Of a stretch of DNA of 64,000 bases, positions 34,500 through 46,300 are shown one piece after another. A program made the position numbers and the translations under genes. The notes under the pieces are model-generated. The model ran no database searches and was not told the DNA's origin. It worked only from the letters and a program-made list of their open reading frames with translations. The stretch is taken from assembly GCA_024529925.1 (NCBI GenBank), contig JAFEUB010001196.1:253024-317023 (forward strand). Reading direction: 5' to 3'. Position 1 is the first letter of the stretch. Every line of letters begins with the position of its first letter. The stretch is from Ophthalmolycus amberensis (Eukaryota; Chordata; Actinopteri; Perciformes; Zoarcidae).

Positions 34500-36240
34500 G
34501 ATACTGTGGCTGGAAGGAGAATCCTTTCACAAGGAACAAACAGAAAAAAAAAAAATCTTGGGAACTGGATCAACACTGTGTGGCAGAAACTGGCTAATGA
34601 AACTGAGGCTAAACTGGCAGCAGATAAAGTATCTGAGACAAAGCGTAGGCGCTTAGTAAGGTGCTGGATAAATACTCAGAGGTGGTCAGAGAGGAGTTAG
34701 GGACTTTTAAAGACATTAAAGCCTCACTCAGAGTTGTACCTCCAGAAGTTTGAAAACACAGATCTCTCACATTTTCTATGAAAGACAGAGGACAGGCGAA
34801 GCTCAGGAAGCTGGAAGCTAACATTATACCTCCAGTGAAGCACAGTGAATGGGAACGGTTGAGAACAGGGACATGTAATTCAGCCTATGTGGTGATTATA
34901 GTGTCGGCAAATCTAACAGTTGAAACGGAAACCTACCCTTTGCCTCATTTAGAGGTTTTTAGCAACCCTTGGTAGCGGTAAGGTCCTCTCTAAGATAGAC
35001 TTTCCATGCAGTTTACCAGCAGGTGTTGCTGGATGATGACTCCAAGAAATACATTACCATCAACAGACGCCGGGGATTGCCAGCAGATTATGGAAAATCT
35101 GATGAAAGATTTACCAGTGGTAATGACCTGCTCATTATGGGATCCTCAGAGTAGGAACATCTCCACAAACTTCAGGAGGTTCTACAACAGCTTCTGAAAA
35201 ATGGACTACGAGCATCCCAATACTGTCCCCAGCTGAAAAGAAAATTGTCAAATAGAGAAGGAAGCTCTTGGACTGATATTTTGTGTAAAGAAATTCCACC
35301 AGTATCTGTGGGGTAGGCACTTAAACGTAGTTACTGATCATCGCCCCCTATGACACTGGCCACTGCATAGATTAAGTGGTGTGCAATTATATTGTCAGCG
35401 TATGACACACATTGTCTAGTCAGAAGAGCAAAGTAATGCTGATGGACCTTGCTGCTGTCCTTTGCCTGTGACCAGCTACACAGGAACTGCCTGGACTTCA
35501 GCTTTAGTCCACTTGATGCAAGCAGAGCATTTACAAGGAGCAGCACTAAATGCAAGTTGCAAGGACAACATGCACCAACAGTGAGATATACTAAGTATAA
35601 TTTATGTCATGGAAGTTTGGCTTGTTTTTTCATGAGGAGAAATGAGCTGTCCACAGAGCTAGGTTGTGTTGAGCATGTTAAGAGAGATGTATTCTGGGCA
35701 CAGTGAAAACTAAATAATTTGCTCGCAAGTTTGTAAGGTGGCCAAACCTTGACTGATGTGTATAAAATTTGCAAGGAATGTGAAACATTCCCCGTGGACC
35801 AAAGAGTGCCTCAGCAGGTTCCACGACTACACCAATGGGAGTTACCGGGTGAGTCCTGCAAGAGACCTCATGTAGACTGCAGACCCTTCTTGAACAACAT
35901 GTTTATGGTTGATTCATACACTCAGTGATTGTAAGTGTTTCGCATGTCACAAAGCACCTCACAAGCTACCATTACAAGGATGAGTAGACTTTACCTCTGT
36001 TGGTCTGCTTGAACCAACAGTGACACGCACATCTGAGGACTTTTGACAAACAGAATGGAATTCTGCACACCACGGGATATCTATCAACAAATGTTCTGGC
36101 AGAGAGATATGTCCAGACATTCAAGGCAGGAATGAAAAAGCTAGCTAAACATGAATATTGAGGACAAGACTACACCTATTTACACAACTGGACAGTCCCC
36201 AGCAGACCTGTTTCTACACAGACATATAATGTAATTGTAT
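34500..36240 (+). mobile_element. decayed Ty3/gypsy retrotransposon pol
   Basis: Broken frames show, in order: a reverse-transcriptase segment (LSKIDF near 34,995, then KKYITINRR near 35,045); an RNase H-like segment (FHQYLWG, VVTDHRPL near 35,290-35,345); and an integrase-like segment (VYKICKECETF near 35,760, TTGQSPADLFLHR near 36,190). Order and spacing fit Ty3/gypsy pol. Many stops and shifts make it dead. LTRs were not found; the left part may have been cut by the transposon ending at 34,414. Confidence 0.75.
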
Positions 36241-38196
36241 GGTTGTAATGCGCATTACTTGACTTCTGCGAACAAGGTCCTGATCAAGGTGTTGTATGCA
36301 CATGTGCATCGATACACTACGAGAGTTATGGCCAAATAAAGTGAATGAATTCTGCGTCCGCCTCATCAATACACCCTAGGGCCTAGACGGATATTCTGAA
36401 ATGGTGCTAAACTGTTTGTGTGCAGAGATTGTTTTAAACTAAAATGTAAAAGAGTAGAGTGGAGAGTGAAGTTGGGTGTACACTCTCTTGCCATATTGGT
36501 GTTGACTAAAGAAGATTATTCAAAGTCAATTCAATTCAAAATTCAATTTATTTTGTATACCGGTAGCTCAAAATCACAAATCACAAATTTGCTTCAGAGG
36601 GCTTAATATAAATAAATTAACTGTATATATATATATATATATATATATAAATCAATTAATGCATGTAATGATAGAATTATCAGTACTATAACTTGCTTAT
36701 CTTATAACTTGCTTATCGCGAGTTTATTCTCTAGAATTTTCTGATTATTTGAATTAGTAGACTAATAATAAAGGCTAACCTAATTTCAGTCGTGTGAATC
36801 ACTTTTTAGTGTCCCCTTGAAACAGTTGCTGTTGTCATGTTTGCTACTTCCAGAGAGTTTTTGCATTTGGTTTTGTTCTTTGTTCGCAGTGTTTTTTAGA
36901 AATGCTGTGTGAGGTCAAATTTGTGAAGTTTTGTGTTTTGTCTATTTGCATGTTTTTTCTTAATCTGCAGTGGGCTGAGCTTTTAGGGCCACCGTATGTC
37001 ACATAGAAAGTTGTTGCTGTTCCAGACAGTACACAGTACAGTTTAATTTTCGACCTGAATGTACAGACATGATCCAATGATTGGACTATAAGGGAGAAGA
37101 GATACCAGCCATGGTATTGTGTTGGCAACACAATACCATGCCTATACATTTAACTAGTTGTTTACCTCTTTGTTAAGTGAGTAGGGGAAAAAGATTGTGT
37201 GAGTGGTCTTTCTCACTTTGTCAAGAAATCTAAGTGGCTGATACCAGCTGATGACTGTGACAATGTCCACTGTGACAGCTTTCCAAGCTTTAGAGAAACT
37301 GGAGCTAGTAAAGCGCGTCTGTCTGTTGTAATTGGTCTGTCGTATGTCATTCAAAATGTCAACGGGAAAGTGCAATGATGAAGAGTTCTACAAGATTCTA
37401 CTGATGATTCGTAATTGAACATTTCCACCGACTTTGACTGCCGTGTCTTTTCCCGGGAAAAGAAAGCTCAGGACAACTTTTCTCCAAACAACTTGAAGAA
37501 AATCTGGCGTTGTGGTCAAGACTGGAAAAGATATGGCCTTGTGACAGAATGGGCAATATGTAGACAACGCACCATATCGTTTTAGGGGTGCTTGTGGCTC
37601 AGTAGGTAGAACAGGTCGTCTCTTAACCACAAGTTGGCGGTTCAATCCCTGTCTCGCACTTTCTGTGGATTGCAGTTGCGTGTTTTCGTATCTCTGTTTT
37701 GAAGAATGATGGAGGGTAAAGGACAATATATCAATTGGAGAGCAGCTCATTCATCTTTAGCCATAATGACCTTTAACTTTTCTACAGCACTCCATAAAAG
37801 CCCCATATTCACATTGCACCACTCATAGGGGACTTCTAATGGCCCAGATGCTTAGGGTGAGAATGTCTTTTTGGCCACTCATACTCACAATAGTTATTGA
37901 CATTCCTTATTATCTTCATATCCCCTGGATAGTGCAGTCAAGAATAATGAATTAGTGGGATTCATTCTTGTAGGTTTGCACACATTTCACAAGAATTATC
38001 ATTGTTAAAGTAAGAAAAACATAGGCCTATCTCACATTTCCATCACTTCCAAAAATGAATTAAGTTCACTTCAAAATGTTCTAATTTCTTCTAATAATTG
38101 TTTCGAGCTAGGCTTACCTTTAAGTGCAATGTATGTGCATTTTGCAATCATCACACTGACAATGTAGGCCTCGATGATGATTATTATCCAACCATC
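36241..38196. other. intergenic DNA with minor repeats
   Basis: A (TA)n tract at 36,626-36,649 and a SINE head at 37,584-37,665. Otherwise no gene or repeat recognised. Confidence 0.5.
37584..37665 (+). mobile_element. SINE head fragment
   Basis: GGGGTGCTTGTGGCTCAGTAGGTAGAACAGGTCGTC...GGCGGTTCAATCCC shows the A and B boxes of a tRNA-derived head. The body is missing. Confidence 0.6.
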
Positions 38197-38204
38197 CCGT
38201 AGAC

Positions 38205-39422
38205 CAGGGGTGTCAAACTCATTTTCACTCTGGGCCACATCAGCATCACGGTCGCCTTCAAAGGGCCGGTTGTAACTGTAAGACTGTATAACTAACCTCT
38301 CCGTGACATATTGTTAAATAACTCTCTCTGCATTTGATTATTGTTTATTCAAGTGTATAAATATTGTACATGCAGTTATATAAATGAAAAATGATATTTC
38401 AACACATTTCTGTTATAACATAAATCATTTTAATTTAGGGTTAAGAAACCCACATTACTCTATCAAAGATCAAACTATTAAAGAAAATAACAAAGACAAA
38501 TATCATCAAGCACATGTTATTACATTAACTTTGTTCAAAGCTATTTGTGTCACCTCTCTGCATCACTAATGTTCCTCCCTGTCATCGTCCTGTGCATGGC
38601 AGCTACATCCAAGAGCTCCTCACTGAGAGTCAGGTCTGATGAACATGGATAGATGCTCTGTATCCGTGTTGTCTGTGCTTTCATCAACAGCTAATGAAAA
38701 ACACAAGTACCTGCTCGTCTCTTAGCTAGCTGTGTTGTTAGATTGCTGCTAGTTCATGAACTCGGTCTGCGATGGTGTTTCTTCACAAACTGACATTTGT
38801 AAAAGTCTGTATCTGGCCGGAGCTCTGCTCACATACCTTTAGCATGCACTGGGCTGTAGCTTGTGTCAATATATTCTGCTGTGATTGCAGTCTGCCTTTT
38901 AATTCTTGGACAATTTGATGTTTTTCTTGGAGGCTAAATTTAGCTCCGTGTTTGGTGTCAAAATGCCGACGTAAATTGTATCCTTCATCACCGACACTGC
39001 CTCATAACACAGAAGACAGACCCGTTTTTCTCCTTGAAGCACAAACATGTATTCACTTTCCCATCTTTCATTACATTTTCTTCCCTCTGCATCAATTTTT
39101 CTCTTCGTGGACATTTTGGGATTATTTGTCGATCTTTTTCAATTGTTGGAAAACCGCTTTTCGGGCTGTTGCCTCTCCTGTCCACCTGTTGTGATAGTTT
39201 TAAAGTCGATACACAGACAACATGCTATCTCATAATTTCAACTTTCTATCTCATAATTTCGACCATGGGGATACTTTTATTTTCAAGTCTAACTTTTAAT
39301 TATTTTTCCAAAAAGAAAAAATATATATATATATTTTTTGGTTTTGCTGGCGGATTCGTGGGCCACCTAAAATGACGTAGCGGGCCGGATTCGGCCCGCG
39401 GGCCTTGAGTTTGACACATGTG
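38205..39422 (-). mobile_element. hAT transposon derivative with exact 8-bp TSD
   Basis: Begins CAGGGGTGTCAAACTC and ends GAGTTTGACACATGTG. Both sides carry CCGTAGAC (38,197-38,204 and 39,423-39,430), an exact 8-bp duplication typical of hAT. The minus strand at 39,114-38,899 encodes the start of a transposase with a BED-type zinc finger region (WESEYMFVLQGEKRVCLLC). The frame shifts just after MKD; in the next frame the expected LRRHFDTKHG and LQEKHQIVQEL appear, so the gene is broken. Most of the catalytic region is absent. Confidence 0.88.
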
Positions 39423-39430
39423 CCGTAGAC

Positions 39431-40100
39431 CAACCGCTTATCTTTGATCCCAGCTAACATTGAGCTAGAAGCGGGGTACACCCTGGAAGGATCTCCATTT
39501 CACTATAGGGCTGAAACTATAGAGACACACAACTAATTATGCTTACATTTACACCTCTGGGCAATTTAGAGTCAACAATTACCATGCATGTCTTTACAAT
39601 GTAAATGAAGGAAGCCGGAGGACCCGGAGAAAACCTATGCAACACAAGGATGATGTTGATTATATCATTATTATTTTTGTAAGAATTACAGTACTGTTGC
39701 AACAACATTGCAAAATGCCTGTATGTATTTCGTATGTGCTCCGCCCTCTAACGGGCTTCGCTACTGGCTATGCACATAGAACTGGAATTACATCTACAGG
39801 TAGGTAACTATTTCTCCGCGATCCCACAATGCTCCACTTCTAATATGATACAGGGAAATGCGACTATTGTGGGCAAGAGGAAACAATAGAACATGAGCAA
39901 GAGAGAAGGCAGCTAATTGGAAACCTCAGCAAGATAAAAGTACATTTTGTATTATATACATTCTGCAAAAGAACTCAAGAAGTAAGTGTTATCAAATCAT
40001 ATTTCAGTATCTTAGGCTACCTAATATTACTAATAAAATGTGAGCCCATTTTAAATTGATTTTATTTTATTTAATTAGTTGATTTATTTTGTATTAAAAA
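39431..40100. other. intergenic DNA upstream of tm9sf2
   Basis: Nothing coding seen. A short segment near 39,735-39,800 (CTCCGCCCTCTAACGGGCTTCGC) looks like a repeat end but could not be assigned. Confidence 0.35.
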
Positions 40101-40189
40101 ATGTAAGTACTAGACATCCTGATCCACACTCCATACCAGTTGGTGGCGGTAATGTACCAATTCATTGCCAATATACCTCAAAAGAGAAA

Positions 40190-40360
40190 GAAGGAGAATG
40201 CGCCACTCCACGAAGCAGGACTTCCGTCTTGTTACGTCGTGTTGGCCGCTGCAGAACCGGATGCTGGTGGCTGTCCAGTGTAGATGTCAGATGCCGTTTG
40301 AACTGCGAAGAGGAGCAAGTTAACTGTCTAAATATTGAGTGAAAATTGGCAGGTGAGAAG
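40190..40360 (+). promoter_or_regulatory. probable TATA-less tm9sf2 promoter and 5' UTR
   Basis: CpG-containing stretch directly before the start codon, with an ETS-like ACTTCCG at 40,222 and a CRE-like TTACGTCG about ten bases on. No TATA box at the usual distance. Start site not resolvable. Confidence 0.5.
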
Positions 40361-43300
40361 ATGTTGCGTTGGCTGCTTGGAGCTGCGCTGCTGTCTCGAG
40401 CGGGAGGCTTCTACCTCCCGGGTCTGGCACCCGTGAACTTCTGTGAGCCTGGAAAAGACCAAGTTCCAGACTGCAAGGTAAACATAACATGTCACAGATC
40501 ACCTGTGTAACGTTAGCTGCCAGATGTCGACAACTAAATAACTGAATGTCCAATATATAGTGCAACCACTAAATAAATACACAAAAGGCAGTAGCTGAGC
40601 TAGCTTACAGTAGTTCTTTATAAACTGTTAGCTTTATGTAACTATATGTGAGGTGGCTAACGTTAGCCAAAGAAAAAACAGCAAAGCTAACGGATACAAA
40701 GATAAGCTAGATAGGAAGCCAAAGTTAGCTGTCCAGCCTTAGCTAAATAGATAAAAAATCCTCGATATTCTGGACATCAAGCTAGTATCAGATATTTCCA
40801 ATTCATATTGACTCCTGTTGGCTTAATTAGAATATAGAAACTAAATGATTCCCAACTTTTTTGCTCACAGCAACAAACATACTTCATAAGACAAGCCACT
40901 AATAGGGTGCCTAGACATGTTAGACTGACTATACTTACTACCACTAGTAAACCAAAGGATGTCACTCTGTTTCTCATGCACACACAGCAAGCATTGTGGC
41001 GCTCAGTCCTATATAGAAAGATATAATAATTTCCAGAATTCACAACATCTTTTTATTTAAGAAAATTTTTTGTTTCAATCAAATCGATCCAATCAATTAC
41101 TGGCTTTAAGCCTCTGCGGGCAAAACTGTCTCCTCCCATCTCCAGCTATCTAACAAAACCATAAATGAACCTGCATTTATATACTAAACAATGCTAAATC
41201 AAATGTTTCTCTTTTTTCTATCATAAAATATGACAGACATGGGGCTGGGTGGTATGGCCTAAAATTTATATCGCGGTATATTTTTGAAGCATGGACGGTA
41301 ACGGTGTATGACAGTAGATTTATTTTTCCAATGCTTCTGACAGGGTAATGCACTAGTATAGCAACTGCGTGGCATAATTTAAACCATCCCAAAGTCGGTG
41401 TAAACCGAATACAGTTCTAAATGTTTATTTTACTTCTTGTCAACTATAGTCGTTATTTGCAGAAAACACACAATTCAAATTAATAGGAAATAAATAATTG
41501 TATTTTTATTGAAAAACTTGGCAATAGTAGTTTTAATGATCTATTATAAGCGTCATAGAGCTAGTGTTACGAAGTTCAACTGGTCAAAATGTATCTAGTT
41601 TATATTGCTATGAAAACATCTCCTGTATTTATTCAGGTTTCTCACCAAAAACTACATTTTACAAGTTTACATTTGAACACAACATTATAGCATTATAACT
41701 TTTGTCAAATTCTCATTTTCATCTGAAAAAAGCTTAATAAACGTACCATGCAAGTCAACGCAACCTCGTGGAGGAGGCAGAGTTTGTCGACTGTGGAAGA
41801 CTCCTTGGTGGCAAGGCGCCAGGAGTGGATGAGATTTGCCCTTAGAGGCTGAAGGCTCTGGCTGTTTTAACTGAAATGATTCTTTCAGTGTCGCATGGAG
41901 GTCGGGGACAGTGCCTGTGGAGTGGCAAACTGGGTTTGGGGTTCCCATTTTATGGGATAACTGGGTCCTTACTACAAGCAATCAGGTACTTCTTAAACCA
42001 AAGTGATAGCTGTGTCTGTATCTTCAGCCCAAAGTCAAACACGTTTTCCAATGGATGTCAACCTCCGCCAGGGTGCTCCCTTGTCACCGATTCTGTTTGT
42101 GATTTTCATGGACAAGATCTCAAGGCGCGGCCAGGGGGAGGAGAGTCTATGGTTTGGGGACCTCTGAATTGAGTCTCAACTCTTTGCAGATGATGTGATT
42201 CTAGGGCTTGGCGATATGGCCAAAATCTTATATCCAGATACAGGTCATTTTTATATCTCTTTGAGAGGACTCAATGCCTTATTCACAGATTCCAGAATAT
42301 CAAAGTCCTGCCTAGTAAGGAACAGATGTTGTGTTGTATTGTCGGCATGGAGGACCTGTGGGAGAGCTTTCTCCTGCACTATGACCCTTTCAATCATTTG
42401 TTGCAGGGAGCCCCACATGGCTTGTGATCAGCTGATGAACATGCAAGCCCAGTTCTGCTTGAGCCTTGGTCAGTTCACATCTGAGACTTCTCGCAGATGA
42501 CAATATTTATATATTACACTTTACAGGACAGGTAACGCATGTTGTATATTCTATACTTTTTTTTTTCTTGATAAATTATATTTTATTCTTACTATATACT
42601 AGAGGTGCACTCTAGGGGCTGGGAAAAAGTCGTCATGACTTTTGAAAATTGTTTGCAAAGTCAGGGGGCGTATTTTGGATTTTAAGCTTTTAAACTAACT
42701 TATATATGCTGGGAAACTCAATTGCAGATTTTTTTTGCCATGTGGCTGTTACTTTAAAAACGAAAACATTAACATACAGTAATGCAGTCTAAAATGTAGG
42801 GCTTTATAAAAAGTATTTTTTTTACTTTCAAAGTTCTGATTAAGATTTTCGAAAGACGCTTTGGAAGCTTGTAGTTTTGTGACGTCAGCACCCTAAAAAA
42901 ATGATATGGGATTTTATCGCGGATGGCAATAAAATACACTCAGGATGAACATAAAGTTGATCCTGTATATCGTCACGAGTGACTTAAAAAAGCTGTCTAT
43001 CTCGCTATCAAGAAGTGAAAAATAGAGCTTGATTTTAAAGAAATACAAAAAAATATTTAAGAAAGGACAGACATCCACTATTTTTTGTATATGCAGGGGC
43101 ATGATTTAAGATTGATTGTTTTTCACAAAAAAGGATGTTCACTAAAAAAACGATCTATCTGTGAAGCAATACAAACATTTGTTTCTTGACAAAATGTAAG
43201 GTAAAGTGACTATAGTATGTTTTAGTGCCATTTTAAGAGTTTAATCATATTTTGAAGACACTCACCTACTTCTTGAAGATGGCAGCTGCTTGTTCTACTT

Positions 43301-46300
43301 GGGATAGTTTGACATATTTTGATTATTACATTACAGTCATTTAGCTGACGCTTTTATCCAAAGCAACTTACAATGAGTGTATTCAACATAGTTATTCAAG
43401 AGAACTACTAGTCACCAAAAGTCATAAGTGCATCTCCTTTTTTAAACAAGCATCTAAGAGCATAAACCAGAGCCATAGTGCAGAAACAAACGAATACAAT
43501 AAGTGCAACAAACTACCGGTAGTATGAATACAATGAGTGCTGAGTGGAAGGCTCAGGGTAGTACTTCTTGAAGAGGTGAGTTTTCAGCCTGCGGCGAAAG
43601 ATGGGCAGCGACTCTGCTGTCCTGACATGAGTGGGGAGTTCATTCCACCATTGTGGAGCCAGGACAGAAAACAGCCGTGACCGGGTCGATCGGCTGCAGG
43701 GACCTCTGAGCGACAGGGCAACCAATCGCCCGAGGCAGCAGAGCAAAGTGGTCGGGGCAGGGGTGTAGGGCTTGACCATGGTCTGGAGATAGAAAGGACC
43801 TGTTCCTTTCACTGCCCTGTAGGCTAGCACCAGAGTCTTAAACTGGATGTGAGCTCTTACAGGGAGCCAGTGTAGAGAACGGAGAAGGGAAGTTGTGTGG
43901 GAGAACTTGGGGCGATTGAACACCAGGCGAGCTGCAGCTTTCTGGACAAGCTCCAGAGGTCTGATGGCCGGGGCTCCGGCAAGTAGTGAGTTGCAGCATA
44001 ATATTGTGAATTGCAGTTATTGTGGCCAGGAAACTTAAGATGTGAAATTTTCGAATTGACCAATGCCTAACTGCATTTTTTTTATATATTTTTTTTTTCC
44101 AATAAATTTGGACTGAGAAGTGAGACAATTACAATAAACCTGTTGAGTATCACATTCGCTATCCGGGAGTGGCAGATAAACAGGCAGTTCGGTGCAGCAT
44201 TAGCAGCCGTTTTGGTGAAGAGGGAGCTGAGCTGGAAGGCAAAGCTCTCAATGTACCAGTCCATCGGCATTCCAACCCTCACCTATGGCCATGAGCTTTG
44301 GGTAGTGACCGAAAGAATGAGATTGCAGATACAATCGGCCAAATTGAGCTTCCTTTGTAGGCTGCGGAGCTCAGGGTAGAGCCGCTGCTCCTTATTGTCC
44401 AAAGGGGCCAGCTGAGGTGGTTCGGGCATCTAATAATAATGCATTTTATTTGTAATGCACTTTTCATTTAAACAATCTCAGAGTGCCACAGAGCCAGTAC
44501 ATAGTAAAAACATAGTAAAAAACATAGTTAAAACATAGTTAAAACAAACTATAATAAAATAACTAGTAAGCATAAAAAAAAACCAGTGAATGTACAGAAA
44601 CACTAAATAAATAACTGACAGTGATTTAGGTCAGAAACGCCTTCCTAAATAGAAAGGTTTTTAGGCCAGTCTTAAAAGAGACCAGTGTCTGTGTTGCCCT
44701 TAGGTGGTCAGGAAGACTGTTGCATAGGCGTGGAGCTGCCGAGCCAAAGGCCCGGTCGCCCATGGTGTGGAGCTTGGTGTTGGGGACACGGAGGAGCGAG
44801 CTGTTTGAAGATCTGAGGGTGCGGGTGGAGATTTGGGGTGTGATGAGGTCTTGTAGGTAGGGAAGTGCGTGTCCATTTATGCATTTGTGTGTGAGTAGTA
44901 GGACTTTGTAGTCAATCCGGAATGAGACAGGGAGCCAGTGTAGTGAGTGCAGAATGGGTGTTATGTGCTCATACTTCCGGGCTCTCATCAGGATCCTGGC
45001 AGCGCTGTTTTGGATGTATTGCAGCTTCTGGATGTTCTTGGCAGTGATCCCAGTGAATAGTGAGTTGCAGTAGTCCAGTCTTGAGGAGATAAACGCGTGG
45101 ACGAGCTTCTCTGCATCTGACAGGGTTAAAGTGGGGCGGAGTTTGGAGATGTTTTTGAGATGATAAAACGAGGTTTTGCACAGGTGTTTTATATGGTCAT
45201 TAAAGGTCAGGTAAGAGTCAAACCTAACTCCCAGATTAGTGACTGTGGAGGAGAGGGGGATGACCTGACCAGCGAAGGTGAGATGAGTTATGGAGGATGA
45301 CTGTACCTGGTGTGGAGTGGAAACAAGAAGGGCTTCGGTTTTGCTACTGTTTAACTGGAGAAAGTTGTTGCTCATCCACGCCTTTATCTCCCCAAGACAG
45401 GAGGTGAGACATGACATGGCTGCAGAGGGGCTTGGGGCAGTTTTGATGTAGAGCTGTGTATCGTCGCCATAACAGTGGAAAGACATCCTATGTCTGCTGA
45501 TAACACGACCGAGGGGGAGCATGTAAATAATGAAGGGGATGGGGCCGAGGACCGACCCTTGCGGAACACCACAGGAGACAGGGAGCAGTCTGGACTTGCA
45601 TCTTCCCAGTGAGACGTATTCAGTTCTGCCTGAGGTAGGACTGAAACCACTTGAGTGCAGAGTCTGATAGTCCAATGGTGGTGTGGAGGCGCTCTAGGAG
45701 GATAGTGTGATCCACTGTGTCAAATGCAGCAGTCAGGTCCAGGAGGATGAGGAGTGAGGGTGATCCTGCATCGGCTGTCATCAGCAGGTCATTCGTCACC
45801 CAGAGCAAAGCTGTTTCAGTGCTGTGGGTTAAAAGAAATCCTGACTGAAATTTTTCAAACAAGTTGTTGTGTTTGAGGTGGTCCTGGAGTTGAGAAGCAA
45901 CTACCTTCTCTAACACTTTGGACAGGAAGGCGAGGTTGGCGATAGGCCTGTAGTTGGCTAGAACCTCCGGGTCCAGGGTGGGCTTCTTGAGAAGGGGACA
46001 GATGACAGCAACCTTGAGTGCAGGTGAGACACAGCCACACTGAAGGGAAAGGTTAACAACTTTGGTGATCAAAGGACTGAGAGTGGGGATATGTGAGCAG
46101 AGCAGTAGGAATGAGGTCCAGGGTACAGGTACAGGGTTTCATTTTTCTGAGGATTTCCTCAACATGGCTCTCCTGAACCTCAGCAAGATGTAGAGGAGAC
46201 AGCACACTCGCAGATAAGGTGTTGGTGTCAGAGGGAAGCATAGATGGAGAGCTGGACATCAGAGAGCGAATGTTGTTGACCTTGGATCTGAACAAGTCAA

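Noticed and set aside
43513..43923. 136-codon frame as a host gene
   Set aside because: It is the C-terminus of an L2-like LINE with the usual 3' tail.
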